Shown here piece by piece: positions 34,300 to 41,934 of a stretch of 64,000 nucleotides of DNA. This DNA comes from Allokutzneria oryzae. GTDB taxonomy: Bacteria; Actinomycetota; Actinomycetes; Mycobacteriales; Pseudonocardiaceae. The stretch's first letter is position 1. The number at the start of each line of letters is the position of its first letter. The DNA is taken from positions 62,001 to 126,000 of the forward strand of contig NZ_JBHLZU010000015.1 in the NCBI RefSeq assembly GCF_042429765.1, written 5' to 3'. Made by a program: the position numbers and the translations under genes. The notes beneath the pieces were generated by a model, which saw nothing but the letters and a program-made list of their open reading frames with translations, did not search any database and was not told where the DNA came from.

Positions 34300-34305
34300 A
34301 CGTTA
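34300..34305 (-). promoter_or_regulatory. leaderless -10 box TAACGT for the nucleotidyltransferase gene
   Basis: TAACGT lies 7 nt before ATG 34292. Confidence 0.45.
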
Positions 34306-34566
34306 CCCACGCGCCAGGGACGACTCGTCCAGCGCGTTCGGCGACCCGAAGGCGGCATCGGCGCGGGGCGGGGGACAGCGCCGATTGCTCTCCGTTGTCG
34401 CCGAAGCCGCCGCTACCTCGGTCGGGGCATATGGGTTTCCCGAACGAGTGGCGGGCGGCAAATCGTGTATAGCGTTAGGCCGTTCGGCCGATGTTCCGAG
34501 CGAGAACGCGTCCGTCCTGTGTGGACGGGGCGTCGCGGTACACGGCGTCGGAAGAAGGTAACAACG

Positions 34567-35226
34567 ATGAGCACGAGGTCAGGTTTGCGTCGGGTCGCCG
34601 TCATCGGCGCCGTGCTGGCGACCACCGTGGCGGTCGGCTCGCCCGCCTACGCCGCCGCGGAGATCCAGGACGGCGCGGCCAACGTCGGCGAGGTCAACGT
34701 CACCAGTGGTGAGACCACCACCAACAGCGGCGAGCTCGCGCTGTGCGACGTGGACCCGGACACCCCGACCCCCAGCAGCGGCACCGTGCCCGCGAAGACC
34801 GTCGGCTCCCTCGCCAAGTTCGGCAAGGGCACGACCGAGTGCAAGAAGGTCGGCGACGACAACGTCGTCAAGATGAACGGCACGAAGTTCGAGCTGACCG
34901 CGCTGAAGGCCTACGGCTACACGAAGATCACGCGCGTCGGCACCTACTCCGCCGAGTGCACCTCGACGGCGAACGGGACCAGCGGGAAGTTCTCGCTCGG
35001 CGGTGTCTCCGGCCTGGAGATCCCGAACCCCATGCCCGCCAACCACATGATCCCGCTCAAGAACAACAAGGGTGAGCTGCTGGCCCGGGTGTTCTTCAAC
35101 GAGGTCACCAAGTCCGAGGGCGCCATCCGCCTCAACGTGATGCGCGTCGCCTTCCCGCCCGCGGGCGTCACCCCGCTGCGCGGCAGCATCATCGTCGGCA
35201 GCGTGGAGTGCCGTCCCAGCTTCTGA
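34567..35226 (+). CDS. secreted choice-of-anchor-P-like protein of unknown function
   Basis: ATG 34567 follows AAGAAGG. The 219-residue precursor has a Sec signal (GLRRVAVIGAVLATTVAVGS, then PAYAAAE) and a beta-rich body with Gly/Thr/Ser-rich strands, three cysteines and the ending GSIIVGSVECRPSF. It resembles the choice-of-anchor-P family of secreted actinobacterial proteins, but no sorting motif is visible. It is a single gene with a 274-bp upstream region and a strong terminator. Confidence 0.68.
   Translation: MSTRSGLRRVAVIGAVLATTVAVGSPAYAAAEIQDGAANVGEVNVTSGETTTNSGELALCDVDPDTPTPSSGTVPAKTVGSLAKFGKGTTECKKVGDDNVVKMNGTKFELTALKAYGYTKITRVGTYSAECTSTANGTSGKFSLGGVSGLEIPNPMPANHMIPLKNNKGELLARVFFNEVTKSEGAIRLNVMRVAFPPAGVTPLRGSIIVGSVECRPSF
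34700..34712. repeat. TCACCAGTGGTGA palindrome
   Basis: A perfect palindrome in the secreted-protein gene, matching the site at 33357 except for the central base. Confidence 0.5.
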
Positions 35227-35238
35227 GCTGGTCGGCGC

Positions 35239-35275
35239 GGAACCCCGGTGGGCCCTAGCGGACCACCGGGGTTCC
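35239..35275. terminator. bidirectional terminator overlapping the pncA 3' end
   Basis: 13-bp arms GGAACCCCGGTGG (35239-35251) and their complement (35263-35275) have an 11-nt loop. The pncA stop codon lies in the loop, and the right arm encodes its last residues, so one hairpin serves both converging genes. Confidence 0.8.
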
Positions 35276-35824
35276 CGTTGTCCGGACCCCGGCATCGGTG
35301 AGCGCGGTCATCGCGGTGTCCACAGTGGACTGCGAGACGCCCGCGGTGAGGCCGAGCAGCACGGTGACCGAGAAGCCCTCGCGCGCCGCGTCCAGAGCCG
35401 TCGCCCGGACGCAGTGGTCCGTTGCGATGCCGACCACGTCGATCGAGTCCACGTCGCGCTCACGCAGCCAGTCCGCGAGCGTGCGGCCCGACGCGTCGGA
35501 GCCCTCGAACCCGGAGTAGGCAGCCGAGTACGCGCCCTTGGAGAAGACGGCCTCCACCCGCGTGATGTCCAGCTCCGGGTGGAACGAGGCGCCCGCCGTG
35601 CCCGCGACGCAGTGCACCGGCCAGGAGTCGACGAAGTCCGGCGTCTCGCTGAAGTGCCCGCCTGGGTCGACGTGGTAGTCCCGCGTCGCCGCGATGTGGT
35701 CGTAGTCGTTGGCCGCCATGTGCCGCGAGATCGCCTCCGCGACCGCGGCGCCGCCGTTCACCGCGAGCGAACCGCCCTCGCAGAAGTCGTTCTGCACGTC
35801 CACAACGATGAGTGCCCTTGCCAT
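35255..35824 (-). CDS. pncA: nicotinamidase
   Basis: The 189-residue isochorismatase-fold amidase has the catalytic triad in place: D9 in VVDVQNDF, Lys in VFSKGAYS and Cys in GIATDHCVRATALDA. The metal ligands are in RDYHVDPGGHF. It turns nicotinamide into nicotinate for NAD salvage; in mycobacteria this enzyme activates pyrazinamide. It is the second gene of the pncB-pncA unit, so product and next enzyme are co-expressed. A GTCCACAGTGGAC site lies inside it. Confidence 0.92.
   Translation of the reverse strand: MARALIVVDVQNDFCEGGSLAVNGGAAVAEAISRHMAANDYDHIAATRDYHVDPGGHFSETPDFVDSWPVHCVAGTAGASFHPELDITRVEAVFSKGAYSAAYSGFEGSDASGRTLADWLRERDVDSIDVVGIATDHCVRATALDAAREGFSVTVLLGLTAGVSQSTVDTAMTALTDAGVRTTGTPVVR
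35318..35330. repeat. GTCCACAGTGGAC palindrome, site 2
   Basis: This lies inside pncA; read on the minus strand it gives TCC-ACT-GTG-GAC, Ser-Thr-Val-Asp with a rare Thr codon. Confidence 0.7.
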
Positions 35825-35848
35825 CGCCGAACCTCCTGCCGGTGTGCG

Positions 35849-37135
35849 TTACGCGAAGACCGTCGGGATGACCGGCTCGCCGCCGGAGAGCGCGAGCCCC
35901 TCCCACGGCACGCTGACCAGTGCCTGGCGCAGCCGCTGCCTGCCGTCGTCCAGGGTGGGCAGTCCCGGCACCACCTGTCCAGCGCGCACCAGGGGGATCT
36001 GCAGCTCGCGGTCGTGATCGTGACGTTCGGGACCGGGGCCGTCCGCGCGGTAGACGACCTCCTCCAGCGCCGTTCCGGTCGCCTTGTAGCGGCGCAGCGC
36101 CGCCTTGCGCCCGCCCCTGGACTCCTTGTGGGAGCTGCGTTTGGCCACCGGGCGGCCGTCCACCTCGACCAGCTTGTAGACCATGCCCGCCGTCGGCGCG
36201 CCGGAGCCGGTCACCAGCGAGGTGCCCACGCCGTAGGCGTCCACCGGCTCGGCGCGCAGCGCAGCGATCGCGTACTCGTCGAGGTCGCCGGAGACGACGA
36301 TCTTGGTCTCGCGGGCGCCGAGCGCGTCGAGCTGCTCGCGCGCCTGCCTGGCGAGCACGCCGAGGTCCCCGGAGTCGATCCGGATCGCGCCGAGCTTCGG
36401 CCCGGCGACGCGGATGGCCGTCTCGATCCCCCTGCTGATGTCGTAGGTGTCGACCAGAAGTGTGGTCTGGACCCCAAGGGCGTCGATCTGTGCGCGGAAG
36501 GCGTCCTCCTCGCTGTCGTGCAGCAGCGTGAACGCGTGCGCGCAGGTGCCCGCCGTCGGGATGCCGTAGCGCCTGCCCGCCTCCAGGTTCGACGTGGACG
36601 TGAAACCGGCGAGGTAGGCGCAGCGGGCCGAGGCCACCGCGGCCTCCTCGTGGGTGCGCCGCGAGCCCATCTCGATCAGCCTGCGCCCGTTGGCCGCCGA
36701 CGACATCCGCGCCGCGACCGACGCGACGGCGCTGTCGTGGTTGAGGATGGACAGCGCCAGCGTCTCCAGCAGCACGCCCTCGCCGAAGGAGGCGCTCACG
36801 GTCATCACCGGTGAGCCGGGGAAGTAGAGCTCGCCCTCGGGGTAGCCGACGATGTCGCCGCTGAACCGGTAGTCCGCCAGCCAGTCCAGGGTGGCGCGGT
36901 CGACGACGTCGGACGCCTCCAGCTTGGCCAGCTCCTCCTCGCCGAAGCGGAAACCCGCGAGCGAGTCGAGGAACCGCCCGGTGCCGGCGACGACGCCGTA
37001 GCGCCTGCCGGTCGGCAGCCGCCGAGCGAACAGCTCGAACACGCACGGCCGGTCCGCTGTGCCGTCGCGCAGGGCGCTGGCCAGCATCGTCAGCTCGTAG
37101 TGGTCGGTGAGGAAGGCGGTGCTCGACGACGTCAT
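35849..37135 (-). CDS. pncB: nicotinate phosphoribosyltransferase
   Basis: The 428-residue enzyme has the NAPRTase core: TDHYELTMLASAL, SNLEAGRRYGIPTAGTCAHA, and VDTYDISRGI with the phosphate site IRIDSGDLGVLARQ. It joins nicotinate to PRPP, forming NaMN for NAD salvage. ATG 37135 is preferred over TTG 37144 because TAGGCT, a -10 box, covers 37144-37149, so the TTG would lie inside the promoter. pncA follows 24 bp downstream. Confidence 0.92.
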   Translation of the reverse strand: MTSSSTAFLTDHYELTMLASALRDGTADRPCVFELFARRLPTGRRYGVVAGTGRFLDSLAGFRFGEEELAKLEASDVVDRATLDWLADYRFSGDIVGYPEGELYFPGSPVMTVSASFGEGVLLETLALSILNHDSAVASVAARMSSAANGRRLIEMGSRRTHEEAAVASARCAYLAGFTSTSNLEAGRRYGIPTAGTCAHAFTLLHDSEEDAFRAQIDALGVQTTLLVDTYDISRGIETAIRVAGPKLGAIRIDSGDLGVLARQAREQLDALGARETKIVVSGDLDEYAIAALRAEPVDAYGVGTSLVTGSGAPTAGMVYKLVEVDGRPVAKRSSHKESRGGRKAALRRYKATGTALEEVVYRADGPGPERHDHDRELQIPLVRAGQVVPGLPTLDDGRQRLRQALVSVPWEGLALSGGEPVIPTVFA

Positions 37136-37143
37136 GAGCAGCA

Positions 37144-37149
37144 AGCCTA
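37144..37149 (-). promoter_or_regulatory. leaderless -10 box TAGGCT for pncB-pncA
   Basis: TAGGCT ends 8 nt before ATG 37135 and helps fix that start. Confidence 0.45.
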
Positions 37150-37231
37150 CGACCGAGCTTCACGCGGAAGGGGCGAATGTCATTCAATGCACTGATCGTG
37201 CCGTTCGCAGCTGTCATGGGAGCGTGACACC

Positions 37232-37540
37232 ATGGATCCCATGTCCACGCCCGTTGATCAGGAGCGGACACAGGTTGAGCCGACCGAGGACGCGGTCGGT
37301 GCCCAGGACAGACCGTGGATGACGGTCGTGTGGAACGACCCGGTCAACCTGATGTCCTACGTAACCTATGTGTTCCAGAAACTCTTCGGCTTCAGCAAGG
37401 ACCACGCGACGAAGCTGATGCTCGATGTGCACAACGAGGGCCGGGCAGTGGTGTCCTCGGGCGCCAAGGAGAAGGTCGAGGCCGACGTGGCGAAGCTGCA
37501 CGCCGCGGGCCTCTGGGCGACCATGCAGCGGGACTCGTGA
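37232..37540 (+). CDS. clpS: ATP-dependent Clp protease adaptor ClpS (primary copy)
   Basis: The 102-residue adaptor has a flexible ~28-residue N-terminus and the ClpS core: VVWNDPVNLMSYV, in which N35 and D36 correspond to E. coli N34/D35 and M41 to the gatekeeper M40, and DVHNEGRAVV with H67 matching H66. It delivers substrates with bulky N-terminal residues to ClpC/ClpP. ATG 37232 is used; ATG 37241 is possible. The stop overlaps the DUF2017 start (GTGA), as in mycobacteria. A second ClpS is at 40410. Confidence 0.93.
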   Translation: MDPMSTPVDQERTQVEPTEDAVGAQDRPWMTVVWNDPVNLMSYVTYVFQKLFGFSKDHATKLMLDVHNEGRAVVSSGAKEKVEADVAKLHAAGLWATMQRDS

Positions 37541-38127
37541 ACAGCTGGCGCCGCAAGGGTGATCGTCTCGTCGCGGTACTCGCGCAACAGGAGGCCGCGC
37601 TCATCCGCGGCATGGTCGACCAGATCCGGGACATGCTGCTCGCCAGGTCCGACGAGGCCCCGCAGGACGAGCTCGCCGCGCTGACCGGCATCCGCACCGG
37701 CCCGTCGACCGCGCCGGAGGACCCGATCATGGCGCGGCTGCTGCCCGACTTCCACCGCGCGGGTCTCAACGACCCCGACGGCGAGCTGGACGCCGAGCAC
37801 GCGAACTCGGCCGCCGCGCTGCGCTCGCTGCACGAGCCGGCGGTGCTGGAGGCGAAGACGGCCGCGAGCACGGTGGTCATGGAGACCTGCCCGATCGACG
37901 GCGGTGAGGCGCGGCTCACCAACGAGGAGGCCGAGGCCTGGATCGCGGCGCTGAACGACGTGCGCATCGCGCTGGGCACCGCGCTCGACCTCACCGACGA
38001 CATGCCGGACGAGCTCGACCCGAGCGACCCCCGCGCCCCGCACTACGGCGTCTACCAGTGGTTGACCTGGGTGCAGGACAGCCTGGTCAACGCGCTGTTC
38101 TTCGACGACGATCACGCCTATGGCTGA
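37537..38127 (+). CDS. DUF2017 family protein (AosR/Rv1332-like)
   Basis: The 196-residue, mostly helical protein fits DUF2017; the position next to clpS and the Rv1333-type peptidase matches mycobacterial AosR, a redox-responsive regulator of the neighbouring cysteine genes. Only one cysteine is visible (METCPIDGG), so a disulfide switch within one subunit, as reported for AosR, cannot form here. GTG 37537 overlaps clpS by 4 bp; the 3' end overlaps the peptidase gene by 8 bp. Confidence 0.82.
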   Translation: MNSWRRKGDRLVAVLAQQEAALIRGMVDQIRDMLLARSDEAPQDELAALTGIRTGPSTAPEDPIMARLLPDFHRAGLNDPDGELDAEHANSAAALRSLHEPAVLEAKTAASTVVMETCPIDGGEARLTNEEAEAWIAALNDVRIALGTALDLTDDMPDELDPSDPRAPHYGVYQWLTWVQDSLVNALFFDDDHAYG

Positions 38128-39178
38128 GCTGCCCGGTCCGCACAACGCCATCACCGATGTCCCCGGCATCCGCGTCGGGCACCACGAGCGCATCGGTGAC
38201 GGCTGGGCGACCGGCACCACCGTCGTCCTGGCGCCCAACGGGGCGACCCCGGCGGTCGACACGCGCGGCGGAGCGCCGGGCACGCGCGAGACGTCCGCGC
38301 TGGAGCCGTCCGCCCTCGTGCAGCGCGTGCACGGCGTGTGCCTGAGCGGGGGGAGCGCCTACGGCCTCGCGGCGGCCGACGGAGTGATGCGCTGGCTCGG
38401 CGAGCACGGCATCGGTCTTCAGGTCGGCGCGCGGCCGGACCAGGTCGTTCCCGTCGTTCCGGGCGCCGTCCTGTTCGACCTCCCGTTGTCGGAGTGGGGC
38501 AACCGGCCCGACGCCGAGTTCGGCTACTCGGCCTGTGCGGCCGCCTCGGACGGCGCGGTCGCGATGGGCTGCGTCGGCGCCGGCACGGGCGCGACGGCCG
38601 GAGCGCTCAAGGGCGGCATCGGCACCGCGAGCGCCGTGGTCACCGGCGGGTGCACCGTGGGCGTGCTGCTGGCGATGAACGCCTGCGGCGAGGCGGTCGA
38701 CCTCGCGACCGGCCTGCCTTGGGGCGCGTCCTCCGAGCTCGCGGGTGAGTTCGGGATCACCGCGCCGGACACCGCGGAGGTCGACGCGGCCCGCGAACGC
38801 CTCAGACCGGACCCGGAGAAGCTCAACACCACGATCGGCGTCGTCGCCACGGACGCGCGGCTGGACAAGGCGGAGTGCCAGCGGCTGGCCATCGCCGCGC
38901 ACGACGGCCTCGCCCGCGCGGTCCGGCCCGCGCACACCATGTACGACGGCGACACCTTCTTCGTCATGGCGACGGGGGAGCGGGAGCTGCCGACGGGTGA
39001 CCCGCACCAGTACCGCACCGCCGAGACCAGGCCCCGTGAGCTCGACCGGCTCTGCGCGGCGATCTCCGACGCGGTCACCCGCGCGGTCGTGCACGCGATG
39101 CTCACCGCCCGGCCCCTGTCCGGCCGGCCCGCCTACCGCGAGCTGTACCCGTCCGCGCTTCGGGGCGCCCCGAAATAA
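38120..39178 (+). CDS. P1 (DmpA/S58) family peptidase, Rv1333-like
   Basis: The 352-residue protein belongs to the self-processing DmpA/P1 aminopeptidase family: ITDVPGIRVGHHERI at the start, VCLSGGSAYGLAAADGVM, and GCVGAGTGATAGALKGGIGT, the region where such proteins cleave themselves to expose the N-terminal nucleophile. Family members are aminopeptidases or beta-peptidases with an Ntn-like fold. Substrate unknown. ATG 38120 overlaps the DUF2017 gene; 109 bp follow before the next gene, which has its own promoter. Confidence 0.87.
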   Translation: MAELPGPHNAITDVPGIRVGHHERIGDGWATGTTVVLAPNGATPAVDTRGGAPGTRETSALEPSALVQRVHGVCLSGGSAYGLAAADGVMRWLGEHGIGLQVGARPDQVVPVVPGAVLFDLPLSEWGNRPDAEFGYSACAAASDGAVAMGCVGAGTGATAGALKGGIGTASAVVTGGCTVGVLLAMNACGEAVDLATGLPWGASSELAGEFGITAPDTAEVDAARERLRPDPEKLNTTIGVVATDARLDKAECQRLAIAAHDGLARAVRPAHTMYDGDTFFVMATGERELPTGDPHQYRTAETRPRELDRLCAAISDAVTRAVVHAMLTARPLSGRPAYRELYPSALRGAPK

Positions 39179-39236
39179 GAAAGTCACCCGCGTATCAAAT
39201 CTGGCTCAGGTCTTCGCTATTTGCAGATCAGGCCAA

Positions 39237-39266
39237 TTGACGTCCCCTTCCCGTCGTCGATAGGTT
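39237..39266 (+). promoter_or_regulatory. promoter of the E1-like/clpS2/DUF2017-b operon
   Basis: TTGACG (39237-39242), an 18-bp spacer and TAGGTT (39261-39266) form one of the best housekeeping-type promoters in the window. It gives a ~15-20-nt leader before GTG 39288 and separates this operon from the upstream clpS unit. Confidence 0.65.
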
Positions 39267-39287
39267 CGCCGGTATTGGGGGTGTTGC

Positions 39288-40370
39288 GTGAGGTTCGTGG
39301 AACGCGCGAAGCCGAGAGTGAAACCGGAGCACGCGCCGCACAGAATCGCCGTTGACCGAATACGCATCGGCGGCTCCGTCCACGGAATCGCCACCGAGGT
39401 CGCCGACCCGACCGGCGCGGTCTGGACCCTGCTGGAGAGCCTCGACGGCACCCGGTCGGCGGGGGAGATCGTCGACCACGTCGCGGCGCGGCACCCGGAC
39501 ACCAGGCGCGAGGACATCCGCGGCGTGCTCGGCCAGCTCATCGGCATGGGCTACATCGAGGACACCAGGGCCACCGAGCCGGACGACCTGACGGCGCGGG
39601 AGAAACAGCGCTACGCCCGCAGCGCCCAGTTCTACCGCTGGGTGGACCTCACGCCCCGGCCCAGCCGCTGGGAGACCCAGCTCAAGCTCCGTGACGCCAG
39701 TGTCGCGATCGTCGGCCTCGGCGGGACCGGTGGGGCCGTGGCGCTGTCCCTCGCCGCGAGCGGCGTCGGGCACCTGCACTGCGTCGACGGCGCCGAGGTC
39801 GAGCTGTCCGACCTCAGCCACCAGATCATCTACACCGAGAACGACATCGGCCGTCCCAAGGCCGAAGCCGCCGCCGCCCGGCTGCGCGAGCTCAACTCCG
39901 ACATCAGCGTCACCGTGCGGCGCGAGCACGTCTCCGGCACCGCCGACCTCCTCGCGCTGGTGCGGCGCCACGACGTCCTGTTGCTGGCCGCGAGAGCTCC
40001 CGGTGAGATCCGCGAATGGGCCAACCGCGCGTGCCTGGAAACCGGAACGCCCTGGGTGGACAGCGGCTATCACGGCCCCCGGGCGGCGGTCGCCGTTTAT
40101 GTGCCGGGTCTCGGCGCCTGCTACGAATGCCTGCGGATGGCGGAGTCCGGCAGGATTCCGGAAGTCGCCAGTAATGCCGCCAGCGCCCCGTCCGCCGGTA
40201 TAGCGGGATTCCTCGCCGCTTATGCGGTCATTTCACTCATAACCGGAATAACGCCGGTCCGGCCGGGTCAGGTCAACGGCGTGAACCTCGTCGCACCCGA
40301 GGACCACTACCTCGTGGAGGGGCCCATGCGGATCGACTGCCCGGCCTGTGGGGTGAAGCCACTCCCCTGA
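39288..40370 (+). CDS. RRE-E1 fusion: PqqD-like winged helix plus ThiF/MoeB-type domain
   Basis: The 360-residue protein has a PqqD/RRE-like winged-helix region (about 34-92, the fold that grips leader peptides in RiPP enzymes) followed by an E1-like Rossmann domain with GLGGTGG (143-149) and two CxxC pairs (CYEC 278-281, CPAC 351-354), a probable zinc site. Key E1 residues are altered: the usual NLxRQ is DLSHQ (175-179), and the catalytic T-D-N region reads LLAARAP (232-238). It may therefore recruit substrates rather than adenylate them. No YcaO gene or precursor peptide is seen nearby. Confidence 0.78.
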   Translation: MRFVERAKPRVKPEHAPHRIAVDRIRIGGSVHGIATEVADPTGAVWTLLESLDGTRSAGEIVDHVAARHPDTRREDIRGVLGQLIGMGYIEDTRATEPDDLTAREKQRYARSAQFYRWVDLTPRPSRWETQLKLRDASVAIVGLGGTGGAVALSLAASGVGHLHCVDGAEVELSDLSHQIIYTENDIGRPKAEAAAARLRELNSDISVTVRREHVSGTADLLALVRRHDVLLLAARAPGEIREWANRACLETGTPWVDSGYHGPRAAVAVYVPGLGACYECLRMAESGRIPEVASNAASAPSAGIAGFLAAYAVISLITGITPVRPGQVNGVNLVAPEDHYLVEGPMRIDCPACGVKPLP

Positions 40371-40397
40371 CCGGTTCGCAGCGCCGCCCGCTCCCGC

Positions 40398-40403
40398 CAT
40401 ACT
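40398..40403 (+). promoter_or_regulatory. possible -10 box CATACT for clpS2
   Basis: CATACT lies 6 nt before ATG 40410 in the 39-bp gap after the E1-like gene; no ribosome site is evident. An internal leaderless start is possible but weakly supported. Confidence 0.3.
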
Positions 40404-40409
40404 GGCCCG

Positions 40410-40667
40410 ATGAACGACGCGAGCTGGCGCGTCCTGGTCTGGGACGACGACGTCAACACCACCCACGTCGTGCAGTACGTGCTGTATCGCGTGTGCGGCA
40501 TGACCCTCATCGACGCCGCCCGCACGATGATCACGATCCACCAGCAGGGCTACGCCGAGGTGGCCCGTTTCCCCGAACGCGCCGATGCCGAGCGGCTGGT
40601 GTCCGGCCTGATGGTGTGCGGCCTGCGCGGCGGCCTGGCCAGAGCCGAGGTGGCCCCCGTTGGCTGA
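40410..40667 (+). CDS. second ClpS-type adaptor with altered N-degron pocket
   Basis: The 85-residue protein is nearly all ClpS core, without the long N-terminal extension of the primary copy. VLVWDDDVNTTHVV aligns with the E. coli pocket: D12-D13-D14 replace N34-D35-D36, N16 replaces T38 and T18 replaces the gatekeeper M40; I43-H44 match V65-H66. The fold and H66 are kept, but the pocket chemistry differs, so a different N-terminal residue or a modified substrate is likely. Its stop overlaps the second DUF2017 gene by 8 bp. Confidence 0.85.
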   Translation: MNDASWRVLVWDDDVNTTHVVQYVLYRVCGMTLIDAARTMITIHQQGYAEVARFPERADAERLVSGLMVCGLRGGLARAEVAPVG

Positions 40668-41292
40668 CCGGGTGAACGACCCCGCGAGCAGAACGTCCGG
40701 TGGTTCGTCGGTGGGCTTCGAGGACGTTCCGGCCCACACCGCCCGCGAAGGCGACCACATCCTGCTGCGGCTCACCCCGACCGCGGCGGCCACGGTGCGG
40801 ATGGTCTTACGCCAGCTGCTGGACGTGCTGGAGTCGGGCAAGGCGCCCGAGGCCGGGCGCGGGCCGTTCGGCAGGCGCGTCCAGCTCACCCAGAACATCC
40901 TGCTGCGCCGGATGTTCCCCGCGATCAGCGCGGACCCGGCGATCTCCGCGGACTTCCGGGCCCGGCAGGAGCCGGGCGTGCGCGCGGAGGTCCTGGTCGC
41001 CACCCGCAGGGTGCTCGGCGGCTGGACCGGCGTCGCGGAGGTGCGGCTGGACGCCGCCGAGTTCGACGACTGGATGGTCGTGCTCGGCGCGGCCCGGTTC
41101 CTCTTCTCCCCGCGCAAGGGCACCCGGCTCATGCACCGCACGGTCGGCGGCCACGACGCCGCGGCCACCCTGGTGATGCTCCAGGACCTGATGGAGGTCC
41201 TGGTGCACGCCGCCTGCCCCGACCTGGCCGACCAGTTGGAGGCCGCCGTGGCGTGGGGGTACGGCGAACCGGCGACCGCCCCTCGGGACTGA
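40660..41292 (+). CDS. second DUF2017-like protein
   Basis: The 210-residue protein aligns with the DUF2017 protein at 37537 through its core: RRMFPAISADPAISADFR corresponds to the LPDF region, and EVRLDAAEFDDWMVVLGAAR to the ARLTNEEAEAWIAALNDVR segment. It lacks cysteines in the middle part and has its own N-terminal ~30 residues. TTG 40660 overlaps clpS2 and has AGCCGAGG upstream; GTG 40672 is an alternative. That clpS and DUF2017 are duplicated together shows that the pair acts as a unit. Confidence 0.75.
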   Translation: MADRVNDPASRTSGGSSVGFEDVPAHTAREGDHILLRLTPTAAATVRMVLRQLLDVLESGKAPEAGRGPFGRRVQLTQNILLRRMFPAISADPAISADFRARQEPGVRAEVLVATRRVLGGWTGVAEVRLDAAEFDDWMVVLGAARFLFSPRKGTRLMHRTVGGHDAAATLVMLQDLMEVLVHAACPDLADQLEAAVAWGYGEPATAPRD

Positions 41293-41360
41293 CGCCGCGG
41301 GGACGTCGCTGACCAGCGGCCCGCTCGCTCACATGCTGGGACGCCCCTTCCGGTGCCCCG

Positions 41361-41366
41361 TAGGAT
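41361..41366 (+). promoter_or_regulatory. leaderless -10 box TAGGAT for mec
   Basis: TAGGAT lies 6 nt before GTG 41373; no ribosome site is present. The mec-cysO-cysM genes may thus form a transcript separate from the E1-like operon. Confidence 0.5.
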
Positions 41367-41372
41367 GGCGGC

Positions 41373-41855
41373 GTGCTGGTGATCCGACGTGACCTCGTGG
41401 ACGCGATGGTCGCGCACGCCCGCAGGGACCACCCCGACGAGGCGTGCGGCGTCCTCGCCGGCCCCGCGGGCTCCGACCGGCCGGAGCGGTTCGTCCCGAT
41501 GACCAACGCGGCGCGCTCACCCACCTTCTACCAGTTCGACTCGATGGAGCAGCTGCGCCTGCACCGCGAGCTGGAGGCCAACGACGAGGTGCCGGTGGTC
41601 ATCTACCACTCGCACACCGCGACCGAGGCCTACCCGTCGCGCACCGACGTGAACATCGCCGCCGAGCCCGACGCGCACTACGTGCTCGTCTCCACCCGCG
41701 ATCCCGAGGTGCACGAGCTGCGCTCGTACCGGATCGTCGACGGCGTGGTGACCGAGGAGCCCGTGGAGATCGTCGAGTCCGAGCCCGTCGACCCGGCCAT
41801 CGAGCGCTTCATGCTCTCCAACACGGGTCCCGACGACGTTCCCGACTGCCGCTGA
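41373..41855 (+). CDS. mec: JAMM-family CysO-cysteine peptidase (Mec)
   Basis: The 160-residue JAMM metalloprotease has all zinc-site residues: E23 (DEACG) and H79-x-H81-x7-S89-x2-D92 (YHSHTATEAYPSRTD). In M. tuberculosis the homologue (Rv1334) hydrolyses the CysO-cysteine adduct, releasing free cysteine. Given the residues after the diglycine in the local CysO, it might also trim the CysO precursor. It is followed by cysO and cysM, completing the phosphoserine-dependent cysteine route. Confidence 0.92.
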   Translation: MLVIRRDLVDAMVAHARRDHPDEACGVLAGPAGSDRPERFVPMTNAARSPTFYQFDSMEQLRLHRELEANDEVPVVIYHSHTATEAYPSRTDVNIAAEPDAHYVLVSTRDPEVHELRSYRIVDGVVTEEPVEIVESEPVDPAIERFMLSNTGPDDVPDCR

Positions 41856-41934
41856 CTTCCGCGTCCCCCGGGAATGTCCGGGCTCGCGCGCGGGTTCGCC
41901 GAGTTGAAGTCCGTTCGCTGACTGGAGGAATCCC

